Source of the DNA: Candidatus Gastranaerophilales bacterium
Lineage (GTDB): Bacteria; Cyanobacteriota; Vampirovibrionia; Gastranaerophilales; Gastranaerophilaceae
Direction of reading: 5' to 3'
Assembly (NCBI GenBank): GCA_944324915.1
Contig: CALUYD010000001.1
Location: 62,001-126,000, forward strand
DNA length: 64,000 nt
In this document: one piece after another, positions 52,175 to 61,761 of the stretch
How the letters are laid out: each line of letters starts with the position of its first letter
How positions within the stretch are numbered: the stretch's first letter is position 1
Notes under the pieces: generated by a model
The model's database searches: none
The model's input: only the letters and a program-made list of their open reading frames with translations
What the model was told of the DNA's origin: nothing
Translations under genes and position numbers: made by a program

Positions 52175-54296
52175 AAACTTCCATAAATACTGCCATTGCT
52201 TGCGGATTTAGAATATAATCTTTTTCAATATAATCCTTAGGCGATAAATTTATATTACCAAAAATTGAACTATCTAAACAAATATGCCAAGAGGATTTTT
52301 CTTTGTTTAAAGGAAGAATTATATCCAAATTATCATTTGTTTTACTTATTGCAATATAAATTCGATTTTGAGGAGTGTTTATTAAAACTCCAAAGAATTT
52401 TTCAAATTTATTATTCCAATATCCTTCATTATTTAATGGTGCAATTTGACCGTTATCATAATGATAAGATAACACTTTAGAAAAATTTTCGCTTCTAAAG
52501 ATAGCGTTTTCATTTCTGAATTTAATCAAATTTCTGATATATTCCATTATTCGATTTTCAAACGAATCTTTTCTTAAAGCACGCTCCCAATTAAGGTAAT
52601 TTGTACCATCATCCTTATTAAAGCTATTATTATTGCCATTTTTAGTATGCATTATAATATCGCCAATTTGAATCATGGTAATTCCATAAGACATAAATAA
52701 AAATGCAAGTTGTTTTCTTATGGCATTTTCTCTAAAGTAATGATTATTATCATAATCGCCGCAAATTTCCCAATCAGAACCCCCGTTTGTTGAAGCACTT
52801 TTGTGTTTAAAACTGTTTAAATCATACAAACTAAAGCCATCGTGCGAAGCTATATAATTTATTGATTTATTTGCTCCGCCAAACCTTTTTTGGCTTCCTG
52901 TGATTACTTCTTTTAATTCATTAGGAGAAACATCGTTTGCTCTTAGAGTCAATTTTCTTACAATATCACGATAATAATCGTTCCATTCTGCCCAATAATA
53001 AGGGAAATTGCCCGCTTGATAACAATCTTTTCCGCCACATGTCCAAGGTTCTGCTATTAAAATAACGCCTTCTTGCGCTTGAGCAAAATTATCAACAACT
53101 TTTATACCTTTTTGATTTAAAATGTCCTTTAGCTTTGCACCTAGCGAATTCATATTGTCATAAATTTCATCACAATCAAGACCGCATTCTAATAATGCTG
53201 CTGCTAAATCAAATCTAAATGCGTCAACTCCTTGATTAATCCAAAAAACCAAAGAATCAACGATTAAGTTCATAACAGCTTCATTCGATGTGTTAAAATC
53301 ATTTCCGCAACCGGAATTAGAGCGATAATAACCATTTTTATAAACTTTATAATATGTTGAATTATCAATTAATGTATATGATAATTGCATAGCATCTTCA
53401 ACATTATTATTAACTAAACCTGCTTCGCCTGTGTGGTTATAAACCATATCAAGACAAACTTTAATATCGTTTTTATGAAATTCATTTACCATTAAACGAA
53501 ATTCATCCAATAAATTGCCTTGAGTTTTGTCATAAGCATATTTTCTAGCTAAAGTAAAATACCCTAATGGCATATAGCCCCAATGATTTACACCATTTTG
53601 CCTTGAATCAAATTCATTCAAAGGCAAAAACTCTACCATGGTAATTCCAAGATTTTTAAGGCTTTTAGCAAACTTAGCAGCCCCTTTATATGTGCCTGCT
53701 TCAGGCATATTAATTTTTTGCGTTAAATCCTTAATATGCACCTCGCCAATTATTTCAGAATTAAAAGGACGAAGTGAAGCTGATGCTATTTGCCTATTTG
53801 CTTTTGGATAAAATACTGATTTTATAGCCCATTTAGCATTATCAATTAAATGAAATTTACCGCCTGAGCGAAACATATTATACCCGGGGTTTACATCGCT
53901 TGCTAAATGCGATAATTCTTGAGAATATGGGTCATAAGCAATTTTATTAGGATTGAAGCGATTATTTTGCCTATCCACTTTAGATTTAAAACCAATATCA
54001 GAGCCCATTTCCCAATTTTCAAGATATTCCCAATTAGGACCAAAAAGCATATAACCATAATAAACAGGACGTTTATGGCAATTAAGAACATAGTCTTTTA
54101 CGCTTGTGTAAAAAATATCGTTGTCAATTTTTTCCATATTTAAAACCATAACAGGATCTTCGCCCTGCGGTGAATCAAAAATACAAAGAAATACTTTAGT
54201 CGCATTTTTTGAATATAATCTAAATTCAACACTTTTTGTTGATTCATTATATCTTGCACCAAGTGTGGTTTTGTCGTTGGTTATGAAATTTTCCAT
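52164..54296 (-). CDS. Glycogen debranching enzyme / type I pullulanase (GH13)
   Basis: 710 residues, no signal peptide. N-terminal CBM48-like beta domain (LGARYNESTKSVEFRLYSKNATKVFLCIF in pieces). GH13 motifs: VCLDMVYNHT (region I), VDAFRFDLAAALLE (nucleophile Asp, region II), VILIAEPW (acid Glu, region III) and YIASHDGFSLYD (region IV). Also MVEFLPLNEFD and HWGYMPLGYF of pullulanase/isoamylase types. Removes alpha-1,6 branches from storage glycogen. Nine bp downstream of the DUF1015 gene. Confidence 0.92.
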   Translation of the reverse strand: MENFITNDKTTLGARYNESTKSVEFRLYSKNATKVFLCIFDSPQGEDPVMVLNMEKIDNDIFYTSVKDYVLNCHKRPVYYGYMLFGPNWEYLENWEMGSDIGFKSKVDRQNNRFNPNKIAYDPYSQELSHLASDVNPGYNMFRSGGKFHLIDNAKWAIKSVFYPKANRQIASASLRPFNSEIIGEVHIKDLTQKINMPEAGTYKGAAKFAKSLKNLGITMVEFLPLNEFDSRQNGVNHWGYMPLGYFTLARKYAYDKTQGNLLDEFRLMVNEFHKNDIKVCLDMVYNHTGEAGLVNNNVEDAMQLSYTLIDNSTYYKVYKNGYYRSNSGCGNDFNTSNEAVMNLIVDSLVFWINQGVDAFRFDLAAALLECGLDCDEIYDNMNSLGAKLKDILNQKGIKVVDNFAQAQEGVILIAEPWTCGGKDCYQAGNFPYYWAEWNDYYRDIVRKLTLRANDVSPNELKEVITGSQKRFGGANKSINYIASHDGFSLYDLNSFKHKSASTNGGSDWEICGDYDNNHYFRENAIRKQLAFLFMSYGITMIQIGDIIMHTKNGNNNSFNKDDGTNYLNWERALRKDSFENRIMEYIRNLIKFRNENAIFRSENFSKVLSYHYDNGQIAPLNNEGYWNNKFEKFFGVLINTPQNRIYIAISKTNDNLDIILPLNKEKSSWHICLDSSIFGNINLSPKDYIEKDYILNPQAMAVFMEVYDG

Positions 54297-54304
54297 TTTT
54301 TCCT

Positions 54305-55552
54305 CTAACTAAGCGGATTGATAACAATACCTGATAATAATTTCGGATAGAAATATGTAGATTTTTGAGGCATACGAAGTCCCGCAGATGAAATATTTAT
54401 AATATCTTTCATCTTTGGATATGCCATAATAAAGCAAGCACTTGCATTGCCTGACTTTACAGATTCAAAAGACACATTTTCTTTCTTTTCATATTTAATA
54501 CCGTTTTGCGCCATTAATTCTTCTTGCGTGTATTTTAATTCTTTCTTTAAAATTAATTCGTGCAATACGGTTAAATCAAGCTCTTGAAGCTCTTTTGGAG
54601 TATCTATTGTTTCTTTTGCACCTTCTTTTAATTTTAAAACATAATAATTATTGTCATCTCTTAAAATTAAGCCTGTTGTGATTTGTTTTTTATTTTCTTC
54701 TTCAATTTTTTCTAAAAATTCATCTTTATTTGAAACTGTTTCAACATCATAATATTTTGAAACTACGCTTAAAATCTCATCTTTGGTGAATTTTTTTTCA
54801 ATAATTCTATGTGTCGGATAAATAACCAAATTTTCATCTTGAGCATTTGTAAAATAGCTCATAACATACTGAACATATTCGTTTTCAGGGTGTTCTTTAG
54901 CATAGCGCATTGATGTTTCATATCTATGATGACCGTCAGCTATAAGCAAAGTTTTATCAGATAATACTTCGGATATAATTTGAATATCTTTTTCATCATC
55001 AATTAAATATACAAGATTTTGAACCCCTAAATCGTCCATAACATCCATATATGGCTTTTGTGATAAATATTTTGAAGCAACTTCTTTTTCAATTCTTTGC
55101 TCTTTATCATCATAAACCATAAAAATTTGAGAGAAAAACGCCCCTGTGGCGCTCACCAATTTAAATCTGTCCTCTTTAGGACCTCCCATAGTATATTCAT
55201 GAGGCAAAATCTTTTTTGATGAAAAATCTTCTATTTTATTTCTTGCAATAAAGCCTTTTCGCTCAATTAATTTACCTTTTTCATTTTTATATTTTTGAAC
55301 TATATAAAAAATAGCAGGTTTATCTGTTTTAATTAAAACTTCTTTTTCTAACCACTCTTTAAAATATTGACTTGCTTGATTATATCTATTTTCGCCTTTT
55401 GTTAAAATCAAACGAACGATATTATAATCGCTTCTTTTGTACAATTCATCTTGATATTTTTCATCAATAACATCATAGGGAGGTGCTACAACATCAGCCA
55501 TATTAATCTTATCTTGATTGTAAACTATTGCACTTAGCGGTTTTACTTCCAT
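54305..55552 (-). CDS. DUF1015 family protein
   Basis: 415 residues, the usual length. Starts PLSAIVYNQDKINMADVVAPPYDVI; middle contains GFIARNKIEDF, ILPHEYTMGGPKEDRFKL and LLIADGHHRYETSMRYAKEHPEN in pieces, the family's D-G-H-H-R-Y-x-x-x signature; C-terminus GLRMPQKSTYFYPKLLSG. Members are related to ParB/Srx-type ADP- or ATP-dependent kinases of small molecules such as free serine kinase, but the substrate here is unknown. Heads the unit with the debranching enzyme and DUF815 ATPase. Confidence 0.9.
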   Translation of the reverse strand: MEVKPLSAIVYNQDKINMADVVAPPYDVIDEKYQDELYKRSDYNIVRLILTKGENRYNQASQYFKEWLEKEVLIKTDKPAIFYIVQKYKNEKGKLIERKGFIARNKIEDFSSKKILPHEYTMGGPKEDRFKLVSATGAFFSQIFMVYDDKEQRIEKEVASKYLSQKPYMDVMDDLGVQNLVYLIDDEKDIQIISEVLSDKTLLIADGHHRYETSMRYAKEHPENEYVQYVMSYFTNAQDENLVIYPTHRIIEKKFTKDEILSVVSKYYDVETVSNKDEFLEKIEEENKKQITTGLILRDDNNYYVLKLKEGAKETIDTPKELQELDLTVLHELILKKELKYTQEELMAQNGIKYEKKENVSFESVKSGNASACFIMAYPKMKDIINISSAGLRMPQKSTYFYPKLLSGIVINPLS

Positions 55553-55733
55553 TTTAATCTCCCCATTAATGTTTATTAAGTTAATTATATATTATAAAAT
55601 CCTTGCACCAAAGTAAAATCAGACATTTTTTTTAACATTTGTTACATTTAATTAAAGTTTGGCAATTTTGATAAAGAAAAAAACTTTATATATGTATAGT
55701 GTGTAGTGTATTTATTTAAGGTTAGTTATTAGT

Positions 55734-56654
55734 ATGATTGATAGGCTCAATTCAAACGTCAATTTTATGCAAAATAATCAAAATGCCTATTCTTATGCCA
55801 AAAAAGAACTAGAGGAAGGCTCAATTTTTCTTGAAGAAAAATTAGAGAGCATAAAAGATAAACAAGGTTTTTTAGGAAAAACTTGGAATGGAATTAAAGA
55901 AATCACAACGCTTGGTGTAAGTGAAGGTGATTGTGAAAGTATGCTTGATAAATATAATAAAGGAGAAATAAGTTTTGAAGAAGCTGTTAGTTATTTGGAT
56001 GATTTTGATTCTAAACAAAAAACCATGTCCAATTTATTGTCCAATATCATCACAGGAGTAGGCGCAATTGCTTTTGCAACAGCAACAGCAGGCACAAGTT
56101 TAGGATACCTTGCTTCATTAAAAGCAGGCGCTCCAATTGGTGCGGCAATTAAAACAGGAATTAATTTCTTTGATAGAGCGACAAATGATGTTGATAATGA
56201 CGCATTTGACTTAAAAGAAATGACAAAAGATGCTATATCAGGCGCTATGACAGGTACAACAAGCGCAGTTACTTCAGGAGTGGGCAAAGGTATAGCAAAT
56301 GGAGAAATATTAACTTCAATAATAAATGGTGCAAAATGCGGTGCAATATGCGGAAGCGCTTCAGGGGCTCTTGATTACACCCTAAATACAACCTTAGGAG
56401 ATGAAGAATTTAATTTTGAAAATTTAATAGGTAATACTTTATTGTCAGGCGCAACCTCAGCAACAGTAGGAGCTGTTGTAGGAGCAGGTATGTATGGTGG
56501 CGCAAGTATGATGGGTACAGTAGGTCAAGGTGCTAAAAATACAGGTGAAACAATCATAAAAGACAACATTTCAAATACAATTTTAAAAGACAGTGCTTCA
56601 AGCACAACAAGAAAAGTCTTAGGTACAAAAGTAAAACAAATGCTTAACACATAA
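55734..56654 (+). CDS. Gly/Ala-rich hydrophobic protein, possible toxin-like or membrane-inserting
   Basis: 306 residues. Charged helical start (1-95, including EDFDSKQ-type segments), then a long Gly/Ala/Thr/Ser-rich, weakly hydrophobic region with repeated helices: LLSNIITGVGAIAFATATAGTS, DAISGAMTGTTSAVTSGVGKG, GAKCGAICGSASGALDY, LLSGATSATVGAVVGAGMYGG. This is the character of the pre-toxin hydrophobic regions of polymorphic toxins and of some secreted effectors, but no C-terminal toxin domain is seen. No signal peptide. Alone between divergent and convergent neighbours. Confidence 0.6.
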   Translation: MIDRLNSNVNFMQNNQNAYSYAKKELEEGSIFLEEKLESIKDKQGFLGKTWNGIKEITTLGVSEGDCESMLDKYNKGEISFEEAVSYLDDFDSKQKTMSNLLSNIITGVGAIAFATATAGTSLGYLASLKAGAPIGAAIKTGINFFDRATNDVDNDAFDLKEMTKDAISGAMTGTTSAVTSGVGKGIANGEILTSIINGAKCGAICGSASGALDYTLNTTLGDEEFNFENLIGNTLLSGATSATVGAVVGAGMYGGASMMGTVGQGAKNTGETIIKDNISNTILKDSASSTTRKVLGTKVKQMLNT

Positions 56655-56682
56655 AAAAACGAGGCAAGACCTCGTTTTTTTT
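56653..56682. terminator. Bidirectional intrinsic terminator
   Basis: ACGAGG / CCTCGT stem with A7 and T8 flanks between the Gly-rich protein and the small TM protein gene. Confidence 0.85.
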
Positions 56683-56917
56683 AATTATTATTTTCCATTT
56701 GCTTTTTAAGTGCAGCTTCAAGAGTTTGAATTTTATTTTCAAGAGTCTTAACCCTTAAAGATGAATCATCCGCACCGATTGATTTTTTCTCATATTGTCT
56801 TTTTAGAGTTTTTATATCTTTATTCAATTTAGAAATTAAGAATAAATAAATTACACTTGCTAAAATAAAACCTGATAAAATATAACCTAAATCAAATAAT
56901 TCAAAATTTATATTCAT
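56681..56917 (-). CDS. Small TM-plus-coiled-coil protein
   Basis: 78 residues. One TM helix at about 9-28 (GYILSGFILASVIYLFLISKL) followed by a basic/acidic coiled coil (about 30-76). Looks like LapA/FtsB-sized bitopic proteins without their motifs. It overlaps the end of rluD by 4 bp (ATGA), so it is part of the lspA-rluD unit. Function unknown. Confidence 0.65.
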   Translation of the reverse strand: MNINFELFDLGYILSGFILASVIYLFLISKLNKDIKTLKRQYEKKSIGADDSSLRVKTLENKIQTLEAALKKQMENNN

Positions 56918-57870
56918 TTTCTACTCCTTAAAAAATTTAAAACCTTGATAAAATCTTTGCTAAAATCTTTTTCTTCCAATTGAAATTCCATTATTTCATT
57001 AGTTTTAGGATGTGAAAAAGATAAATAATAAGATTGCAATAATTGTTCTGTTGTTTTTAAATTATAAAATTCATTCCTCATAAAACTTTTAGCTCCATAC
57101 AAGCTATCTCCAAAAATAGGATGACCAATATATGATAAATGAGCTCTTATTTGATGAGTTCTTCCTGTTTTTAATTCTAATTCAACTAAACTTGCACCCT
57201 TAAATTCTTCTAAAACTTTATAGTGAGTTATAGCATCTAGACCCTCGCTTGAAACCATCATTTTAACATCATCTTTAAGAGAATGGATTAAAGGTTTATC
57301 AATTATTCCTTGTTTTTCGCTAAATTCAACCAAGGCTATTGCAAGATATTTTCTTATAGCGCTTTTTTGCCTGATTTGTTTTGATAAATTTTCATGCGCA
57401 ATATCATTCTTAGCTGCGAGCATAAGCCCAGCAGTATTTTTATCAAGCCTATGAACAATACCTAATCTATCAAGACCACCAAGGGACGATAAATTTCCTT
57501 TTGTGTGATATAAAAGCGCATTAGATAAGGTTTTTTCACGCTCGAATTTTGTCGGATGACAAAGCAATTCCTTTGGTTTATTTAAAACAATAACATCATC
57601 ATCTTCATATAAAATATCGAGCTTAAAATCCCAAGGCTTTATAGCTATATCAGGATTTATAAAATTTTTCAATTCGTTTTTATCAAAAGTGATTTCATCA
57701 TTTAATTTTAATTTATAAGAAGTTTTTTGTTTTTTGCCGTTTACTAAAAAATACCCCTCATCAATAGCGCCTGAAAGTTTTGCTCTCGGATATTCATTTT
57801 CAAAATAATCCACTAAAAAAACATCCAGCCTTTTTTTAATATTATCTTGTGAAACGGCAATTTTATCCAT
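56914..57870 (-). CDS. rluD: RluD-type 23S rRNA pseudouridine synthase
   Basis: 318 residues. N-terminal S4 domain (KKRLDVFLVDYFENEYPRAKLSGAIDEGYFLVNGKK in pieces), then the RluA/RluD catalytic region: DILYEDDDVIVLNKP, and GIVHRLDKNTAGLML with the catalytic Asp of H-R-L-D; GRTHQIRAHLSYIGHPIFGDSLYG. Isomerises uridines in 23S rRNA. Overlaps lspA by 8 bp, the common lspA-rluD order. Confidence 0.95.
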   Translation of the reverse strand: MDKIAVSQDNIKKRLDVFLVDYFENEYPRAKLSGAIDEGYFLVNGKKQKTSYKLKLNDEITFDKNELKNFINPDIAIKPWDFKLDILYEDDDVIVLNKPKELLCHPTKFEREKTLSNALLYHTKGNLSSLGGLDRLGIVHRLDKNTAGLMLAAKNDIAHENLSKQIRQKSAIRKYLAIALVEFSEKQGIIDKPLIHSLKDDVKMMVSSEGLDAITHYKVLEEFKGASLVELELKTGRTHQIRAHLSYIGHPIFGDSLYGAKSFMRNEFYNLKTTEQLLQSYYLSFSHPKTNEIMEFQLEEKDFSKDFIKVLNFLRSRK

Positions 57871-58330
57871 TTTTTACCTTTTTAAAATCAAGAAGAATAT
57901 ATAAACAATACAAAAATATTCCGACACAAATCATTATATCAAAAGCGTTAAATATCGGAAAATTAACAAAATTTAACCTTATATAATCAACAACAAAACC
58001 ATTATTAAATCGCTCAATAGCATTTCCTATTGTACCTGCTGAAAATAATGTCAATGAAAGCAATTGAGTTTTATCTTCAAAAGTAATATTTCTAAAAACT
58101 TGAACTGCGATAAATAAAACTATTAAAACGCCCAAAATCGCAAGAATAAGCGCTTGATTTTGAAACATACTAAAAGCAGAACCCGAATTATTCAAATGAG
58201 AAATAGAAAAAATCGGATTATTTATATTTTGAATATAAGGAATATGACTAATTTTTCTTAATTGATTTCCAAAATCAAGAAAAACAATAGTCATTAAAAA
58301 ATAAAAAATACACGCTTTCTTATCTTTCAT
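57863..58330 (-). CDS. lspA: Lipoprotein signal peptidase
   Basis: 155 residues with four TM helices. Signatures: ISHLNNSGSAFSMF (the N-x-G-x-A-F-like loop), FSAGTIGNAIERFNNGFVVDYIRL with the first catalytic Asp and FNAFDIMICVG with the second. Cleaves prolipoproteins in the inner membrane; exported lipoproteins are therefore expected. Abuts the upstream exported protein gene with no gap. Confidence 0.95.
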   Translation of the reverse strand: MKDKKACIFYFLMTIVFLDFGNQLRKISHIPYIQNINNPIFSISHLNNSGSAFSMFQNQALILAILGVLIVLFIAVQVFRNITFEDKTQLLSLTLFSAGTIGNAIERFNNGFVVDYIRLNFVNFPIFNAFDIMICVGIFLYCLYILLDFKKVKNG

Positions 58331-59200
58331 CTATTTTCCTACCAAAATTTCGCCGTTTGTTCTTGTTCTATCTAGATTTACACGCTTCATTAAATAAGCA
58401 AGCCCTAAAACCTCAATTCTTGCTTTTGTTTGTTCTTCATTCATTGAAATTTTAGTTAAACCAACCGAAGCTACTGCATATTCATCAAGATTTTTATTAT
58501 TTGCTTTAACTACGCGCTCAAGCTCTCCAAATTCAGGAATTTTTCTGAATTTTTCTTTATAGTCTGATGGCGGATATACGATTTCTTCTCTTGAAATAGA
58601 AGCAAGGGCTATAACGTCTTTTGGTTTTTCTATTCTTAAAGATAAATCATAATCTTGCCCTGCTTTAACTCTGTATGGCGTAATTAAATTCATATCTATT
58701 TTATTTGCAATACCATATTTAAGGCTTGTTTCTTCCATTAAAATGTCATCTGAAGCTATTTTCCATTCGTTATTTATTTTCTTTAGATAAACATTATAAA
58801 CGCTTTTGCCCTCTAGTTTACCCATTTTTTCTTTTTTTAGGTCTTTATCTTCAATAGGATAAATTTTTGCATAGCTTCTATCTGACATTTGCACCAAAGC
58901 CCATTGTTCATCCATATTTATAGAATTTATTTTTGTTTTGTATTTTATATCTTTATAAACAGAATAGGTTTTTTCAAGCATTTCCATAGATTGAGCTAAA
59001 TCAAAACCATCCATACTTTTATATTCTTCATCATAGAATGTTTTTATTTTTTCTATATCTTGGTTTTTAATTGCCTTATGATATTGGCGAATTGTACTTT
59101 TTAGTTGTGCTTTTGGTGTCTTATTAAATAATTCAAATGAATATGATGGCACACACACTAACAAATTCAATAAAAATACGATTAATAATATTTTTCTCAT
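58331..59200 (-). CDS. Exported protein with NTF2-like N-terminal domain
   Basis: 289 residues. Signal peptide about 1-20 (KILLIVFLLNLLVCVPSYS). Residues about 30-150 resemble an NTF2/SnoaL-like fold (LKSTIRQYHKAIKNQDIEKIKTFYDEEYKSMDG in pieces, then YKTKINSINMDEQWALVQM). The C-terminal half is beta-rich (YDLSLRIEKPKDVIALASIS). Function unknown. Ends exactly where lspA begins, 11 bp downstream of the next exported protein gene. Confidence 0.7.
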   Translation of the reverse strand: MRKILLIVFLLNLLVCVPSYSFELFNKTPKAQLKSTIRQYHKAIKNQDIEKIKTFYDEEYKSMDGFDLAQSMEMLEKTYSVYKDIKYKTKINSINMDEQWALVQMSDRSYAKIYPIEDKDLKKEKMGKLEGKSVYNVYLKKINNEWKIASDDILMEETSLKYGIANKIDMNLITPYRVKAGQDYDLSLRIEKPKDVIALASISREEIVYPPSDYKEKFRKIPEFGELERVVKANNKNLDEYAVASVGLTKISMNEEQTKARIEVLGLAYLMKRVNLDRTRTNGEILVGK

Positions 59201-59211
59201 TTTTTCCTCAT

Positions 59212-59808
59212 TTAACTCTTTTTAAACAAAAGATAATATTTTTTGTTTCCATAATATAATATCATATCCCAATAACTACCCGCATCGCTAAATTCGATAT
59301 ATGCTTGTGGTATTGGAGTTCTTTGATTTTTATGCCCCCATTTTGTACCTATAAAATCCATTACTTTTTTATGAACTCTTTGCAATCCCGTGGGTTTTGG
59401 ATGAGGGAATTTTTCTTCATAGAATGTTTCTAATACAACATCTTCTTTATATACAGGAACAATATAGCTTACTCTGCCATTTTCTTTAAATAAAACATAG
59501 GTTTTACCATTTTTTTCACGTGGAGTTAAAAGATAATATCCTGCTGGAATTTTTTTAGATTTAAAAATTAAATCAACTCCGCTTCTAAATAAAGGATAGG
59601 GAGAGTACATATATTTTGTGTATTCATCGGCTTGATGAGGGTCAATTCCAAATATATATTCAAAATCAACTTCTTCAAGAGTTGAATAAATTTCATCATA
59701 ATTGGCGCTGTTTTTTAAAGTGTTTTCATCAGCAAAAACTGAGCTAAAGCTAAAAAGCAATACAATTAACAGTATTAATGATGTAATTTTAAATTTCTTG
59801 ATTGCCAT
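59212..59808 (-). CDS. Exported protein, unknown function
   Basis: 198 residues from the ATG at 59808, with AGGTGA five bases upstream. Signal peptide about 2-27 (KKFKITSLILLIVLLFSFSSVFA). The mature domain has a mixed alpha/beta pattern (FEYIFGIDPHQADEYTKYMYSPYPLFRSG in pieces, YYLLTPREKNGKTYVLFKENG). No family recognised. Cotranscribed with the NTF2-like exported protein, lspA and rluD; divergent from the Maf gene. Confidence 0.7.
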   Translation of the reverse strand: MAIKKFKITSLILLIVLLFSFSSVFADENTLKNSANYDEIYSTLEEVDFEYIFGIDPHQADEYTKYMYSPYPLFRSGVDLIFKSKKIPAGYYLLTPREKNGKTYVLFKENGRVSYIVPVYKEDVVLETFYEEKFPHPKPTGLQRVHKKVMDFIGTKWGHKNQRTPIPQAYIEFSDAGSYWDMILYYGNKKYYLLFKKS

Positions 59809-59838
59809 AATCACCTAACTAATGCTACCATATTGACC

Positions 59839-61761
59839 ATGGAAAATAAAGTCTTAGAAGAAAATATAGAACAAATTAAGCACTATGATATTGAGCTTGC
59901 TAATAAAATTTTAATGTTTGATTTAGAAAAAGCAAATCTCGAATTGGCTCAAAATGAAAATGGCGAATACAATATTATTTTTAATTCAATCCCATTGCAT
60001 TCAACAATTAGTGCCATTCAAGAAGCAAAACAAATAGCACAAAATATCAAAGATGAAAAAAATTCTATAAAAATAATATATGGTCTGGGACTTGGCTATT
60101 TACCAGATGAAATTTCAAACAAAATTAAAGAAGGCTATGTTGTAATCTATGAGCCAAATTTAGAGATTTTAAAATTTGTTTTATCCATAGCAAAAATTGA
60201 TACATTATTCAAAAAAAATGTTTTTTTATGCTCAAACAAAAATGAACTTGAAAAACTTATCTCAAACTTAGCAGATGAAAAAACAGAGCTATCTGTAAGC
60301 TTTTTAAATACATATAAAAATCTTTATTTTGAAGATATAAAAAATACTCTTTATTGCGCCCAAAAAGCTCAAGGAGAATTAATAGGAAATAAAAATACTT
60401 TTATAAAAAAAGCGCCCTCTTGCTTTACTCAAACGATGTATAATCTGAAAAACATATTCAAAAGCCCTAATATATGCGATATTAAAGATGTTTATAAAAA
60501 TAAAACCGCAATAATTCTATGCGCAGGGCCATCTTTAAAAGATGATATTGAATTAATCAGCAAAAACCAAGATAAATTTGTAATTTTTGCACTAAACCCT
60601 ACATTAGCTTTACTTCAAAAATATTCAATAACGCCCGATTTTATCGTGTATATTGAAAATGTAAACTCAATAAAACAATTTCCTAAAGATTTTAGTAAGA
60701 ACAGCTATCTTATAAAAGAAGCATTCAGTAATTATTGGGTTTCACATTATCGAGAATTCAAAAAAACATTTAACTACATTTCAAACGACAACTTTTTCAA
60801 TTATTGGGTTAGAGATTGCCTAAAACTAAATGATAACTTAAAAAGCTATGGAACAGTTTCATATAGCGCACTTATGAGCGCATATATTATGGGATTTAAA
60901 AAAATAATTATCACAGGGCAAAATTTAGCTTTTAAAGATAATCTTTGCTATCCTCGTGAGTGTCAATATGGCGAAATAGAATGTATTTGGGATAACGAAA
61001 ACAAAAAATATAAAATTATTGCAAAAGATATGGAAAAATTCTCCCTTGCGTTTAAAAATTCTAAAACAACCAAAGAACAAGAACTTGAATATGCAAATAG
61101 ATATTTAAATTCATTAAACAAAAATATAACCACGGTTATCTCTCAAAATGGCAAATATATTCCAAGTAAAACAGATTATGCTATTTTTATAAGACTTTTT
61201 GAAGAAATTGCAAAAGAATTAAAAAATCAAAATCCCAATATATCACTAATAAACTGCTCAAATGGCGGAGCTCAAATTAACGGTTTTGAAAATAAAAATT
61301 TAGCAGATATTATTGAAAAACTTAAACCAATTGAAAAATTAAATCTTGATAATTACAGCGCAAATATTGATAAACAATATGTTTTATCTAAGGTTGAAAA
61401 ATTATATAGCCAATTAGATGATTATCAAAAAATTGTTGAAGAATTTATTTCAAAGAATGAAAAAATCATAAAAGAACTTGAAAACAAAAAAGAATACACA
61501 AAAAATGTACAAGTTTTATTGCAAAAACACACTAAACTATTAAATGAAATGATAAATTTATCAAAATTAAAAGATGTTGATTTTATCGTGAATGTTTATC
61601 TAAAAAGATATGAGAAATATTTTAAATTAAACTATTTAAAAGATATAAAAACAACAATTGAAACACTAAAAGAAATGAACGCAGATTATAATAAAATTAT
61701 TCCAATTCTTGAAGCATCAAAAAAAGGTTTAAGCGATTGTAAGCCTGTCATCTTGGAGTAA
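59839..61761 (+). CDS. Maf/DUF115 motility-associated glycosyltransferase
   Basis: 640 residues. Domain order fits Maf proteins: N-terminal Maf_N (IIYGLGLGYLPDEISNKIKEGYVVIYEPNLEILKFVL in pieces, about 72-112), central DUF115 (KTAIILCAGPSLKDDIELI, FALNPTLALLQKYSITPDFIVYIEN in pieces, about 218-270; KKIIITGQNLAF about 353) and helical C-terminus. Maf enzymes add nonulosonic acids such as pseudaminic acid to flagellin in the cytoplasm. Start ATG has no ribosome site; an extended -10 (TGC TACCAT) lies seven bases upstream. Convergent 33-bp overlap with the CheW gene. Confidence 0.88.
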   Translation: MENKVLEENIEQIKHYDIELANKILMFDLEKANLELAQNENGEYNIIFNSIPLHSTISAIQEAKQIAQNIKDEKNSIKIIYGLGLGYLPDEISNKIKEGYVVIYEPNLEILKFVLSIAKIDTLFKKNVFLCSNKNELEKLISNLADEKTELSVSFLNTYKNLYFEDIKNTLYCAQKAQGELIGNKNTFIKKAPSCFTQTMYNLKNIFKSPNICDIKDVYKNKTAIILCAGPSLKDDIELISKNQDKFVIFALNPTLALLQKYSITPDFIVYIENVNSIKQFPKDFSKNSYLIKEAFSNYWVSHYREFKKTFNYISNDNFFNYWVRDCLKLNDNLKSYGTVSYSALMSAYIMGFKKIIITGQNLAFKDNLCYPRECQYGEIECIWDNENKKYKIIAKDMEKFSLAFKNSKTTKEQELEYANRYLNSLNKNITTVISQNGKYIPSKTDYAIFIRLFEEIAKELKNQNPNISLINCSNGGAQINGFENKNLADIIEKLKPIEKLNLDNYSANIDKQYVLSKVEKLYSQLDDYQKIVEEFISKNEKIIKELENKKEYTKNVQVLLQKHTKLLNEMINLSKLKDVDFIVNVYLKRYEKYFKLNYLKDIKTTIETLKEMNADYNKIIPILEASKKGLSDCKPVILE

